From positions 311,619,270-311,683,269 of the forward strand of contig CM048744.1 in the NCBI GenBank assembly GCA_026315105.1: 64,000 nt of DNA. The letters run 5' to 3'. Below, piece after piece: positions 10,493-20,699 of the stretch. Below the pieces are notes generated by a model. The model was given only the letters and a program-made list of their open reading frames with translations, was not told where the DNA came from and made no database searches. The DNA comes from Locusta migratoria (taxonomy: Eukaryota > Arthropoda > Insecta > Orthoptera > Acrididae). Numbering within the stretch: the first letter of the stretch is position 1; the number at the start of each line of letters is the position of its first letter. Made by a program: the position numbers and the translations under genes.

Positions 10493-11600
10493 TTTTTGCT
10501 GAAATTGCGTCTCTACCTGCAGTAAACAGTTTGAAAATTGAGAAATGTTGACTTTGAGAAAAATTGGCGTTGGATTATACTCGTTTGAGCCTCTGTGCGC
10601 CCACCTGTAATTATCGTGACTTTTTGAGGTAGAAGAGGGGGGGGGGGGTGTCCTGACACGCGAGTTCCGATGCTGCCATTGCAGCAAAGGGGAGGGGAGG
10701 GTGACGTCAGCGGCGCGCCGCCATGTTGTAGCGTTCACAGCCAGCCAGTTTGGGTGACCTCCGCCAGAAGCCGGCAATTCTCTTGATTGCGAGCAAAACA
10801 AAGCCCACGGACGGCGACAGGCCAGACACTTTCTCTTATTGCGGTGGAGCCGAAAACCAACCGCGTGTCGTGCTGTCTCGCGCCAGTCGCCGAGAAGTTC
10901 CGTTTCAGTGTCCATGCTGTGTCCCAATAGACCATTTCTGGGCCAGGTTCGGACAAAAATAGTATCTCCTAACTTTTGAATCATCTGTTATCAGGAAGAA
11001 ATTGTTTTGAACATCGGTTCCACAGGCTGATGTATGTTTCATTAATAATGACCCACAGCTGAGTACTAAAATAGCATAAGGCTATAAAGTAATGTATATA
11101 CTGCGCAAATTGTTCCATTGTATGACGTAGCTGCTCTATTAGTTCCTAGCAGAACATTTTAAATATTATGAACGAAAAAAGACACGCCAACTGATCTAAA
11201 ATTCCAATTTTTATCAGTCTATAATTATTATTATTTGAGTCCGTTTACTTACAGTTGTTTGGCATATCTATTGTCATATGTAAGATTTTACTTGTATGTA
11301 GTACTACTGTATTTCGAAAGATAAGATTAGCTTGTTCAGCCGCCCTCTTAAAACCTGTTATTACAACTGTTGTAATTTTATTCCAAATAAATTGCAAAAA
11401 GCGAATTTAAAGACCTCAGCTGCAATGAAAAATGGTGTCGATTCCTTGTGACAGAATGATAATCCCTGGACAGGAATCAAGAAATGATGCGAGCTCAAGG
11501 GGGTATGGGAAGTGACTACGAATTTGGAGGCAGACAGTGACACATGAAAGTCTCTCCCACCCCATCCCCTTCCCGAAAGGATCAAACTTCTGAAGTCATC
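10493..11600. other. GC-rich patch and unannotated DNA
   Basis: About 10660-10970 is distinctly GC- and CpG-rich next to AT-rich flanks and contains GACGTCA and GGCGCGCC. A 184-codon minus-strand open frame (10430-10984) covers it but runs through the SINE head and has no recognisable domain, so I do not call it a gene. A G run (about 10636-10649) is present. Confidence 0.35.
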
Positions 11601-11601
11601 G

Positions 11602-11728
11602 GTCATTAGACTTAAATACTACTTAAGCTAACTTATTCTAATGACAACACACACACCCATGCCCGGGGTACGACTCGAACCTAAGGCCGAGCAATCAGTA
11701 ACATGACGCCTCAGCCCGCGCGGCTATG
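11602..11728 (-). mobile_element. SINE B fragment
   Basis: Minus-strand body (ATACTACTTAAGC), short CA run, then CATGCCCGGGG and a decayed B-box complement GACTCGAACC. The head is truncated at CGCGCGGC. Confidence 0.65.
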
Positions 11729-11785
11729 GAAGTCTGTGGTGGTAACCGCTCGCAGGTTCGAGACCCATCGCCTCCCTTTTAAAGC

Positions 11786-11945
11786 ACCTCGCTGCGGAGC
11801 GCGCGGTTGCTCGCCGTGGAGGTTCGAGTCCTCCCTGGGGCACGGGTGTGTGTGTTTGTCCTTAGTTTACCTAGGTTTAAGTAGTTTGTAAGCTACGGAC
11901 TGATGACCACGCAGTTTGATCCGATAGATTTACAAACATTTCAAC
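11786..11945 (+). mobile_element. SINE family B, 5' truncated
   Basis: Starts inside the head (CCTCGCTGCGGAGCGCGCGG), has B box GGTTCGAGTCC, GGGGCACGGGTGTG and the B body TACGGACTGATGACCACGC. It ends ACAAACATTTCAACC followed by a T run. It lies opposite the preceding fragment. Confidence 0.85.
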
Positions 11946-12275
11946 CTTTTTTTTTTCCGAGACCCATCTGCCACAGATTTTCATGTGGCACGATTGGGTA
12001 ATAAAGCTTAGGTAAATTCGCATTTACCGAATTGTTTGGAAAAGTATTCCCCACAGCTCGCTATACTGTAATTTGTCTTGCAGTTCATTATTTCATGTGT
12101 CACTTACTTTTATGAAACTAGTGTTACATCTTTTTTTACTGAAATAATTACTCTCGTTGTAATGCTAAATGAAGCATTAAGAATTGTTATCTTGGAGAAA
12201 CAACTGAAATGCTGCCTTGGTGCACCCAGTGTAATATATTTGATCCCACAACTATTTCACACCATACACATCTTC

Positions 12276-12308
12276 CCACCTGACGATGACGTGACATTAG
12301 AAATGTGG
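12276..12308 (+). ncRNA. Decayed hammerhead-like motif
   Basis: CCAC, CTGACGA, a 13-base interval, GAAAT, then GTGG, which pairs with the CCAC. The core bases and a 4-bp stem I are present but stem III is missing, so it would not cleave as it stands. It is probably a remnant. Confidence 0.35.
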
Positions 12309-12354
12309 TTAGTAAAAAATAAGTAAATATTGCAGAATATTACACCAGTGTCGC

Positions 12355-12355
<1 letters not shown>

Positions 12356-12401
<46 letters not shown>
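12356..12401. repeat. Poly-T tract, 46 bp
   Basis: Uninterrupted T run upstream of the LINE remnant. It could be the tail of a lost minus-strand retroelement. Confidence 0.95.
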
Positions 12402-12407
<6 letters not shown>

Positions 12408-12429
12408 TTCCTATCGTGATATTTATCAT

Positions 12430-12900
12430 GCTATTACTGAGAAGAGAAGCAGCTGAGAGAGCTAAGTACGAAAAAGTCTGCTGGTCCGGATGGAATACTG
12501 GATCGATTTTACAAAGGGTATTCTGCGGCCTTGGCCCCTTACTTAGCTTGCATTTATCGCGAATCTTTAATTCAGCGCAAAGTTCCTAGTGATTGGAAAA
12601 AAGCGCAGGTGACTCCCGTTTATAAGAAAGGAAAGAAAACTGAATTTCCGTTGAGGAAATTTAGAGGGCCGGAATTTGAAGCTGAATGTAGTACGATCTT
12701 GCTACCATCTGCTTACATTTCGCGTAGTGATGACAATGACAAAATAAGAGAAATTGGTCTCGTTCGGAGGCATATAGGCATTCTTATTTTCCTCGTTCTA
12801 TTTGGGAGTGGAATAGGAAAGGAAATGCCTAGTAGTGGTACAGTGTACCCTCCGCCACGCACCTTATGGTGGATTGCGAAGTATGTATGCAGATGTGATT
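12430..12900 (+). pseudogene. CR1/jockey-type LINE with in-frame internal deletion
   Basis: The frame through 12455-12650 reads KSAGPDGI then IYRESLIQRKVPSDWKKAQ and TPVYKKGKK, the N-terminal reverse-transcriptase blocks of CR1/jockey-type LINEs. At about 12655 it jumps without a frame change to the extreme C-terminus, FRGPEFEAECSTILLP, AYISR and KIREI, nearly the same as the end of the LINE at 37866-38845. The catalytic (A/Y/F)DD region is therefore deleted and the joint is in frame. The 3' region CCTCCGCCACGCACC follows. Dead copy. Confidence 0.8.
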
Positions 12901-13535
12901 TAAACGAAAAGATACGTAGACAGTCAGCAAGGAAACAACCAATCGTAACATAGTAGCAGCGTTACGTACTATTGAGCTGGCAGACGTATTTTAAAGGAAA
13001 CGTCGAGGTTGTTCCTTGATTGCATAGCGTGATGGAGATCCCGCTGTAATATGTGAGAAGGGACCTTGGTGACGGTAGCGCACGCCTAGCTCACTTGAGA
13101 CTTCCAAGTGGCGCGACGCAAACGTCGTGTCTGCGCAGACAGAGACGTCAGCGACACAATATTGTGGTTGCGGCAGTGCGAATACACCTGTGTTTGTACA
13201 GCCTGGCTGCTTCTTGAAAGTTGACAGCGAACACGGACTCACGATTGTTGTGTTTACCGTCGTACGTGGTACCTTTCGCGTATTGCGCAAAATAGCAACG
13301 GTGTCTTCCGAAATGACAATTGTAATTACGCTACATACACCGTCTTGGCTCAGAGCTAACAGTCGAAACTGTACACATACCTCACCTCACAGCAGGTGAC
13401 AACAATTGCACTGCAGACGTCCTCGACAAACAATCTGCTGTATTATAATCGCGATAATAACCCTCGCACCTCACAGAGGGGTTCATTAGATCCCAATAAT
13501 ATTATCGTTTACCAGATGTTGTAAGGTAATTATTA
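12901..13535. other. Unannotated stretch
   Basis: Open frames on both strands at 12991-13399 overlap each other in a moderately GC-rich patch. Neither shows a motif or splice context that I recognise. Confidence 0.45.
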
Positions 13536-13537
13536 TA

Positions 13538-13956
13538 CAGTGAAACTTCCCTTAACGGACACTTCCCAATAACGATCTCAATAGCGGACTTTTAAAATTT
13601 GCCTGCAAAACAACATTAGCTCTTATTCTAAAATTATTCCGAACGGCGGACATTGACAATAACTGAGACGGACACTGTAATATGTCCCCCCAAAACAATC
13701 AGAACTTCCAAATAACGGACAGCGTGAAAGAAAGAGACGGTTGTAAACTAAACGACAACAATCATTTGAACGTTTTGCAAGTCAAAGTTGCAAGTCAAAG
13801 TTTCTGTCTTCGCGCAAGTAAGTTTATTTACGCGCTTTAGTGCTAAAATTTCGCAGAAACGGAAACGATTAACGCTGAAAGAAAAGGTCGCGATCAACAA
13901 TGTCTACGAAAAGGAAAAGCTCAGTGTTAGAGATATAGCCACGAGATTTGCTGTCG

Positions 13957-14005
<49 letters not shown>

Positions 14006-14465
14006 CCCAGGTCATTGACATTTTAATGAAACATTTTGTTTCATTCAAGCGTCAAGGCAGCGCAATGAAATCTCGGGAAAAAATGAGAAAAGGTTCACAT
14101 CGTTAGTTAGAAGATGCTTTATGTTTTGTGACATGAACTAATAACAGCCAAAGGCGTGCCAGTTTCACGTCCTCTACGTCGTCACAAAGCAATGACTTTT
14201 TTATGAGCTGATTGAAGGAAAGGAGCAAGAATTCCTCGGAAATGATGGCTGGCTGGATCGGTTCAAGAAGCGGCGTGGCATTCGCGCGTTTTACGATCGT
14301 ATTTCGCGGTGTTGACGCAGTTAGATGCGTTTTAACGTGAAAACTGGAAACTTCGGTTTATCTGAGATTTTCGTTATCCGATTATCCTTTTTTTAGCAGC
14401 AGATACTTCCTAAAAGCGGACAATTTTATTTTCACCAATGTGTCCGTTATTTAGAAGCTTTACTG
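13538..14465 (+). mobile_element. Deleted pogo/Tigger transposon with transposase remnant
   Basis: Terminal repeats: left CAGTGAAACTTCCCTTAACG.. and right (reversed) CAGTAAAGCTTCTAAATAACG.., both continuing with GGACAC, and both flanked by TA (13536-13537, 14466-14467), the pogo target. Inside, KRKRLTLKEKVAINNVYE and SVRDIATRFAVG (about 13857-13955) match the psq-type helix-turn-helix of CENP-B/Tigger transposases. A later segment (about 14205-14285) reads IEGKEQEFLGNDGWLDRFKK, the second HTH module. The DDE catalytic domain is absent. A (CA)n run sits between the two modules at the point where the family normally continues straight on. Confidence 0.85.
13959..14000. repeat. (AC)n microsatellite in a transposase frame
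   Basis: It turns the frame after AVGDT into a Thr-His repeat and then meets KIPGH and a stop. It arose inside the former coding region of the pogo element. Confidence 0.95.
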
Positions 14466-14774
14466 TATAGTTTCCTGTAGTAGTCTTTTTTATTATTTCA
14501 ACAAGAGTAACACAGGGTTTATCAAAATATGCAAAGTATTATTTATAAAAGTTATTTTGTATTTTTTAACGTTTAGCACTCTTACATTCTAACGTAGGGT
14601 CTCGCAGGACTTAGCTGGTTGATTAACGGTCATTGGTTTACATTCTGTGATGAGTTATTAAAACGCTTGCCACACGTACAAGAGCACAGAATGAGATGAC
14701 TGGCCAGAGGTACCAATGTAGCTGAGTAAACATAGCACATTACAGTAACAGAGACTTATGAACATTATTTCTCC

Positions 14775-14975
14775 ATGTATGTAGAAGTTACAAGAACCTT
14801 ATATTCAAATTAAAATGTACAGAGTTCATGGGTCTCGAACCTAGGCTTCTCAATGTATGTAGAAGTTACAAGAACCTTATGTTCAAATTAAAATGTACAG
14901 AGTTGATGGGTCTCGAACCTACGCTCATTTTTTCGGCGTTCAATACTTGAGCCACTACACCCCCTGTCTCTGCCT
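14775..14975. repeat. Tandem duplication, period 78 bp, with tRNA-like piece
   Basis: ATGTATGTAGAAGTTACAAG and the following bases to GGGTCTCGAACCTA occur twice, starting at 14775 and 14853, with few differences. GGTCTCGAACC reversed is a B-box-like GGTTCGAGACC, and to its right lies GAGCCACTACACCCCCT, like a minus-strand A box. The unit thus seems to contain a minus-strand tRNA-derived head, only the last with its upstream part. Confidence 0.7.
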
Positions 14976-15370
14976 TTGAACGCTCCAGGTGCAACAATAT
15001 TTAAATATATATAATGCAACAAAATGTCTTCCTTTATTTAGCTATTGTAAAGAATAACATAGTGTATTTACATAGTTGCTACATGTCACACTTCAAAACC
15101 ATACTGAAAAGTGGATTTTATAGTTGTTTTATTACTTGTATATTTGTGTAAATATCATGACATTGTGTCGAGGTCGCTTTCTGGAGAGTTAGCCTAGTTG
15201 GAAATGACCAATTAGTTGCCCAGGCATCACTGGCAGTGATCAAGACACATGTAGGCGAAAACATTTACTGCACTCGTTGAGGTCTCTCGTTGGTGTCACT
15301 GTCGACATAACGTTGACATATAATAGAACACCTTTCTCACTAGGCTAGGAAGCTACAAACACGAGTGAAC
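14976..15370. other. Unannotated stretch
   Basis: AT-rich sequence without recognised features; a LINE remnant begins to its right. The same is true of 14468-14774. Confidence 0.5.
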
Positions 15371-15374
15371 CTGG

Positions 15375-15960
15375 TGAGGAAGCTGTTTTAAGACAGTATA
15401 TGGTGAGTAAGCACACCAGTTTTCCGTGGAGCATCCGTCGCGTTGTTTACTTTGCAGCAGAATACTGTGCACCGGTTTGGCACCGCAGCGCCCACAGAAA
15501 TAAAGTAGACGTCCAGCTGAACGCGGCTATGAGAATCATTAGTGGTTCAGTCCGATCAACACCTACATGCTGCCGACCAGTGCTGTCAAACATCTTTCCA
15601 CCTGACCTTCGTCGAAAGGCTGCTCTTCTCAACTTTTGTCAGGAAATTTTTAAAAATAACTCAATCCCTCTTCACGACGACTTACTATCTCTGCGCAGGA
15701 AACTCCTCAAATCTAGAAGACCAGCATATGAAATAGGAGTTCAAATGCTCTTCACAAGTTTCAACCACGATACAGAGTTGGAACATGAATAGCAAGCTAC
15801 GAGAACACGGAACCATGAAGTTCTAGACGATCCAACAGTCTTAGTTCATGGCTTCTACTATCCTATGGAAATGTGGGTACAGCTGGATAGATACCGGACT
15901 GAAGAAAGTACGTGGATCTTTTTCAGTGACAGTAAGTCTGACTGTGTGATATACAAACAA
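15375..15960 (+). pseudogene. Jockey-like LINE, reverse-transcriptase C-terminal fragment
   Basis: Translation gives VVYFAAEYCAPVWHRSAH, VDVQLNAAMRIISGSVRST, then RPVLSNIFPPDLRRKAALL, the thumb/C-terminal region of the family also present at 41676-42600. After the stop near 15790 a frame-shifted WVQLDRYRTEES-like piece (about 15870-15910) corresponds to the end of the same protein. 5' truncated and broken by stops; no catalytic motif. Confidence 0.8.
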
Positions 15961-16179
15961 CGAGCCGCATTGTAAATATGTGTCCTATCAAATGTTCCCT
16001 GGTGGCATTAAGAAGCTACATGAAGCATCCCGTGAGGCACTCTGCTAGATTGAATCTACCAACATCCATGTGTAGTCTGGGCGTTTTCATAGTTATCTAT
16101 TGCAAATATATACATATATATCTCGTTTAAATTACGTTGGACGTTTTGTAATGGATGCATACGATAATAACAATAATAA

Positions 16180-16345
16180 TTCCCCGTCAGTCTTCGGAAA
16201 AGGAGCGGACGAACTAAGAGGCGAGGGATCTGCGAACTAGTTCGAGTAGTTCGCCTGTGGAAGTGCTTTTCCGAAGTACAGTAGTTCGTTCGCGAACCAC
16301 ACAAGACTACTCACAAGTACTGGAGTAGTGTGGACGCGCCCTTAC
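16180..16345. other. Possible transposon end with small inverted repeats
   Basis: TCTTCGGAAAAG at about 16191 and CTTTTCCGAAGT at about 16266 form an inverted pair. The right boundary, read on the minus strand, GGGCGCGTCCACACTACTCC, resembles the GGCC..TCCACAC ends of the Harbinger-type element at 37421. No partner end or TSD was located. Confidence 0.3.
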
Positions 16346-16690
16346 CCTACCCGTCGGCCGCCTGACAGCTGTTGTGTTGCAAGTGTCTGGTACCGGTGCG
16401 CATGCAGAAGGCTGCAGAGGCGACGCTGTCGGGAATTCCGCGGCCAGTGAGCCGCGCGCGGCATGCATGCGGGAGACGGCGGCGTCCCACGCGGCCGCTG
16501 TTTACCTACGCGCCGGCTGAGCTGGCCTCACTTCCTGCCCGCTTCTCGCTCCCGACACTCCTCGTTGGCAGCGTCCTGCGGGAGCTCGTGGCAGCAGATA
16601 CCCGACACCGATATCGCAAAACACGTGGTAGGTACAGCCGGCGCTGTTGTCGCGCAAACGAGCGGTGCATTGCCAGAGGTACCATGTGTG
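16346..16690. other. CpG-rich patch
   Basis: High GC and many CpG (CGCGGCC, GCGCGCGGC, GCGGCCGC). Open frames appear on both strands, as expected in GC-rich DNA, and none shows a recognised domain. It could be a promoter-type island or part of a GC-rich transposon. Confidence 0.35.
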
Positions 16691-16705
16691 ATTCACATCA
16701 AAAGG

Positions 16706-16898
16706 TTTCAAATCTTTCTATAGCTTATGGGACTTAACTACGGCGTCATCAGTCCCTAAACTTACAAACTACTTATCAACTAGCTTATCCTAAGGACGGC
16801 ACAAATATCCATGCCCGAGGGAGGATTCGAACCCCCGACCGTAGTGGCCGTGCAGACCGTGACTGGAACGCTTCAGTCCCCTCGGCCACCCCGGCCGG
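16706..16898 (-). mobile_element. SINE family A, 10-bp TSD
   Basis: Minus-strand copy from TTTCAAATCTTTC to CCACCCCGGCCGG. The target-site duplication CATCAAAAGG is perfect at 16696-16705 and 16899-16908. It lies at the left edge of the Tc1-type transposase remnant. Confidence 0.92.
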
Positions 16899-16908
16899 CA
16901 TCAAAAGG

Positions 16909-17320
16909 CTTCCGCACAACAGGAATCAACAGACTTTGTACGCGGTATGGTAGTTGGAGATAGAGGTATTGCGCACTCCATTTCGGAAATCGTTCGGGAA
17001 TTCATTCAATATTCCAAGATCCAAAAGTATGAAGAATGTGAGGTTGATACAAAATTTCAGGCAGCATCCACGTACTGAACGAGAGCAGCGGCGTTTACGT
17101 AGAGTTGTCGGTGATAACGCCGACAACCAACCAGGCGTAAAGTAGCCGCAGAAATGTACGGAGAACGTATGCGTCAGGTGACAGTACGACGCAATTTAGC
17201 GATGGCACAGACTAACGACTCGAGCGCCCCTGCTTAGACATCGCCCGCAGCGCCTCTCCAGGGCTTCTGACCATATCCGTTGGAATTATCTTTGGAAGCA
17301 TCATGCAATAATAGCGATCT
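16909..17320 (+). pseudogene. Tc1-type transposase N-terminal remnant
   Basis: The frame from about 16918 reads DFVRGMVVGDRGIAHSISEI then VREF, the first helix-turn-helix of Tc1-like transposases. After frame shifts come TEREQRRLRRVV (about 17076), RQVTVRRNLA (about 17172) and APLLRHRPQRLSRASDHIRW (about 17227), which follow the same order as the second HTH and the linker ahead of the catalytic domain in Tc1 proteins. The sequence ends before the first catalytic aspartate. At least two frame shifts and one stop. Confidence 0.65.
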
Positions 17321-17850
17321 TAATGATTATTAATTAAATTAAATTAAAAACAGAAGAAAAATAACATAAAAATAATTTGACATAAAAGATTGTTCCTTAC
17401 GAAACAATTTAAAAGCATCACTAAAACGCTGAGGAATACCCCCACCTCTCAAAGATTTTTTAATTTTATTATATTTTATTCTTTTAATTTTTTATTTTTA
17501 TTAAACAGATTGGCACATAAAAATTGAAACAGTACACGTGTAATAAATCACAACGTTAACTGTAATTTGCCTAGCACAAGTGAACGTGACAACTGGTCGC
17601 CAACGTGATGCCGCCACTGAGAACGTGCGCTGCTGTTACTGTAGGTAGTTTTAATGCCGCCGCGACCAGTTTTGATGATGCCGCTAGTGTTCCTGCTATG
17701 CTGAAGTCTCGAGCCGATTGTTCATATGCGGCGATCCGCTGCTTAGTAGGTCAGCGGGCAGCGGCGCCACCGAATGGAGTCTTATGAACAGCAATAGTGT
17801 TATTGTAGTTTTTTTTTCACATAGAGTGTAATGTAATTAAACTGTAAAGA
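17321..17850. other. Unannotated AT-rich stretch
   Basis: Simple A/T-rich DNA (AATTAAATTAAATTAA) then a CTGGTCGCCAACGTGATGCC / ATGCCGCCGCGACCAG inverted pair at about 17593 and 17652. No gene recognised. Confidence 0.45.
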
Positions 17851-17852
17851 CT

Positions 17853-17966
17853 GAGCAAGGGGTCGCAGTGGTAACGCACTGGACCCGCTTTCGGAAGGAT
17901 GGTGGTTCAAATCCACCTCCGGCCATCCTGATTTAGGTTTTCCGTGACTTCCCTAAATCCAAGCTA
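17853..17966 (+). mobile_element. SINE family C, 3' truncated
   Basis: Head GGTCGCAGTGGTAACGC, B box GGTTCAAATCC and the start of the body, TTTAGGTTTTCCGTGA, to about TTCCCTAAATCC. The rest of C is missing. Confidence 0.8.
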
Positions 17967-18199
17967 TACCCTGACTTTCTCGTCGAACAATGGAGTTTCC
18001 ACGACAGTTCTCGGATTTTCGGTAGCCCAAATTCTCATGCGCAGTCACTGACGTTTTCCTGTTCAGCGCCATCTGTCGGACAGTTTGGTGTGTATGTGTT
18101 CTTAAAAAACCTCATGTCATTCCAAGCATGTGTGTCAATTTTTACCTCTCTATCTACACTATTCCATGATCTTTTAAGTTTTCAAATTTATATTGACTT

Positions 18200-18353
18200 A
18201 AAAAATGTTCAAATGTTTGTTAAGCTTAAGGAGCTTAACTGCGGGGTCATCAGTTCTTAAACTTACAAACTACTTATCAACTATCTTATACTAAAGACGA
18301 CACAAACATCCATGCCCCAGGGGGGGGGGGGTATTCGAACCCCCGACCGTAGC
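18200..18353 (-). mobile_element. SINE family A without head
   Basis: Minus-strand 3' half from AAATGTTCAAATG through GGGGTCATCAG to the B-box complement ATTCGAACCCCCGACCGTAG. An 11-base G run lies beside the B box. The A-box half of the head is absent, so it is 5' truncated. Confidence 0.85.
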
Positions 18354-18545
18354 GATTCTAACTTTTTGATCACCCGGTAGATGACCAAAATGTCATTTTT
18401 TTCGATATCGGTTTGCATATGCAAGTTGTCATTAAGTAAAATGTAAAAGTAACATATACATATTGAAGCAAAATAAAGCATTGTTCTAGTGGTCTTGTAA
18501 CTTTCCATTATACAACTCAAGTACTGCTTTTACTGCAGCCAGATA

Positions 18546-18742
18546 AATGTTGAAATGTTTGTAGAGCTTATGGGACGTAACTACGGGGTCATCAGTCCCT
18601 AAACGTACAAACTACTTATGAACTAGCTTATATTAAATACGGCACAAACATCCATGCCCAATGGGAGATTCGAACGCGTGACCGCAGCGGCCGTGCAGAC
18701 CGTGACTGACACGCCGCAGATCGCTCGGCCACCGCGGTCGGC
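18546..18742 (-). mobile_element. SINE family A, 13-bp TSD with one mismatch
   Basis: Full-length minus-strand copy ending CCACCGCGGTCGGC. The flanks CTGCAGCCAGATA (18533-18545) and CTGCAGCGAGATA (18743-18755) are the target-site duplication. Confidence 0.9.
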
Positions 18743-18755
18743 CTGCAGCGAGATA

Positions 18756-19177
18756 TAATCATAAACAAATCAAAGACTGCATAGATCGGGGTAGAGTCAA
18801 ACTACAAAACTCAAAGACGTTATAGAGATGACTGTAAGTTCCTGTTTACATATGTATCTGAGTATCTTTGGAGATGGATCTTTGTGTGATGTAAACATAG
18901 TTAACATTACGTGTGAACGACTTACAAATCACAATTGACACATCAAACAAAATACAAAATAGTGCATTAACAATCTGTACAATTATTTGAATACACAATA
19001 TTCTATTTCCACTAGTGGCACAACCTAGTTAACATTACAAATGATGGACATCTAAATCGTAATGTACATTGTAAACAAAATATACAAATGTATGACAATC
19101 ATACAACTCGCCGAATATATATAAGATTACACTCAACATTTATGTATGTTGGGTAAACAGTATATTGTGTGTGCCGT
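18756..19177. other. Unannotated stretch
   Basis: AT-rich, with repeated CATTGTAAACAAAATA-like and ACAAATCACAATTG-like words but no clear repeat unit or gene. Confidence 0.45.
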
Positions 19178-19545
19178 GTCTGTTCAAATGTTTGTAGAAC
19201 TTATGGGACTTAACTACGGGGTCATCAGTCCCTAAGCTTACAAACTACTTATGAACTAGCTAAGACTAAGGACGGCACAAATGTCCATGCCCGAGGGGGG
19301 ACTCGAACCCCCGACCATAGTGGACGTGCAGACCGTGACTGGAGCGCCTCAGTCCCCTCGGCCACCGCGGCCGGCCACGGCGAGCAACCGCGCACTCCGC
19401 TGCGAGACGCTTTAGACCGCTCGGCTACTCCACCGCGGCGATGTTTGTGTCGTCTTTAGTGTAAGGTAGTTCATAAGTAGTTTGTAAGTTTAGGGACTGA
19501 TGACCCTGCAGTTAAGTCCCTTAAGCTTTACAAACATTTGAACAC
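19178..19545. mobile_element. Chimeric SINE cluster: A(-), B head(-), A tail(+)
   Basis: 19178-19374 is a minus-strand SINE A through CCACCGCGGCCGG. 19375-19438 is the minus-strand B head only (GGCGAGCAACCGCGCACTCC ... CTCCACCGCGGCG). 19439-19545 is a plus-strand A tail (GATGTTTGTGTCGTC, GGACTGATGACCCTGCAG, ACAAACATTTGAACA). The three are joined directly, so the arrangement comes from insertion into, or recombination among, SINEs. Confidence 0.85.
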
Positions 19546-19689
19546 CTTATCGCGGCAAGTAGCATTTCGTTCTTTTATGACTTGGCTCTAGCATTGTAAC
19601 TATCTTCAGTCTGGTCGCCTCCTTCTCCTCCCTGTGCTCCTCCTTCTTCTATTTATGACGTTTTTTTTTAGCACGACGTGTAAAAATGG

Positions 19690-19986
19690 TGAGCACGCCA
19701 AGAGCACAACACTAGGGAGGTGTCCGCCGGATTGCCGCTAGCGTTAGCCGGCGAGCTGTGCGCAGCCTCGTACAAGGCTGGTTAGTGCGCGGCGTTCCGC
19801 CCGGCGTTACGTCACTGGCGTTCGGCCCCTTTGCGTTGTGAAACGCCGCCGAGGCTGCGGCAACAGGTTGACGTAAACACCCGCCACGCCGCGTCACACC
19901 GGCCTCTTTCCGCGCTCCAAAGCCGATTCTCTTCCGCTCTCCGTCGCCAAACTACCGGTTGTTCGTAAACTGCGGGACTTGTTGAG
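19690..19986 (+). other. CpG-rich patch ending in a splice-donor-like site
   Basis: The GC-rich segment ends with GAG then GTGAGT at 19987, a strong donor consensus. No start codon with a long frame or acceptor was recognised. A non-coding first exon is possible, but donor-like words also occur by chance; the MITE copy begins 16 bp downstream. Confidence 0.2.
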
Positions 19987-20002
19987 GTGAGTGAGTACAT
20001 AA

Positions 20003-20477
20003 TCATAAGTTTACATGTAACACATCTTCCGGAAGACGAAAACCGATTTTCGTCAACCGTTTTTCGCTGTCGTGTTTACATGGCACAGCCCGAATCGGAT
20101 TTCCTAATCCACTTAAGATGGCGGCTGAAAAACAGCTGATTCAGTCCCCGATTTAGCCAGCATAATTGCTATTTTTCTTTATTTAAATACACAGATTCAT
20201 GCTCACTTTAATATTAATACTTTTGTTTCACATTAGAAAATGTCACTCTGTCGATATGTACCGACAATTCTTACCAAAAAAACACAATCTGACAAGCCAA
20301 GAACACTTCAAAAACGATTGCGTTTACATGGGCACGAAAATCAATTGTGGAACTGGAAAACCGCTTTAGAGAAGTGGATTTACAGAATCGATTTTGGCGT
20401 GTTTACATGACCAACCAAAAGCGGAATTGGGAAATCGGTTTACAAAATCCTGTTTTGGGAGCCCATGTAAACGGAGT
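20003..20477. mobile_element. MITE, copy 1 of the GTTTACATG family
   Basis: Nearly collinear with 60486-60961 over its length: CACATCTTCCGGAAGACG, AACCGATTTTCGT, GATGGCGGCTGAAAAACAGC and GGAACTGGAAAACCGC occur in both at the same spacing. The ends (left CATAAGTTTACATG, right reversed ACTCCGTTTACATGG) are decayed versions of copy 2. GTTTACATG words recur inside. The open frame 20347-20640 comes from this repeat and is not a gene. Confidence 0.8.
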
Positions 20478-20699
20478 AAATATTATGTTCCGGAGTGCTA
20501 TCCAGGTATCGCATGAGCTCGACACCATGAAACAGATGTCTCCTGCTGCAAGCGGTTTGGTTTTACAAGTTTTGAGAGGAGGTAGTATGAACCAAAACAA
20601 AAAAAATCAAGTAAACACGGGTTCTAAAAGGAATACCTGAAGAGCTACGAGCACTTGAACAGTAAAGGAGACGTGTTCGAAATATCGTAGAATAGCTGA

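Noticed and set aside
10430..10984. 184-codon minus-strand frame, the longest in the window
   Set aside because: It runs across a SINE tRNA-like head and a GC-rich patch, has no recognisable domain and no splice or start context.
20347..20640. 97-codon frame
   Set aside because: Most of it lies inside a MITE whose second copy at 60.5 kb does not keep the frame.
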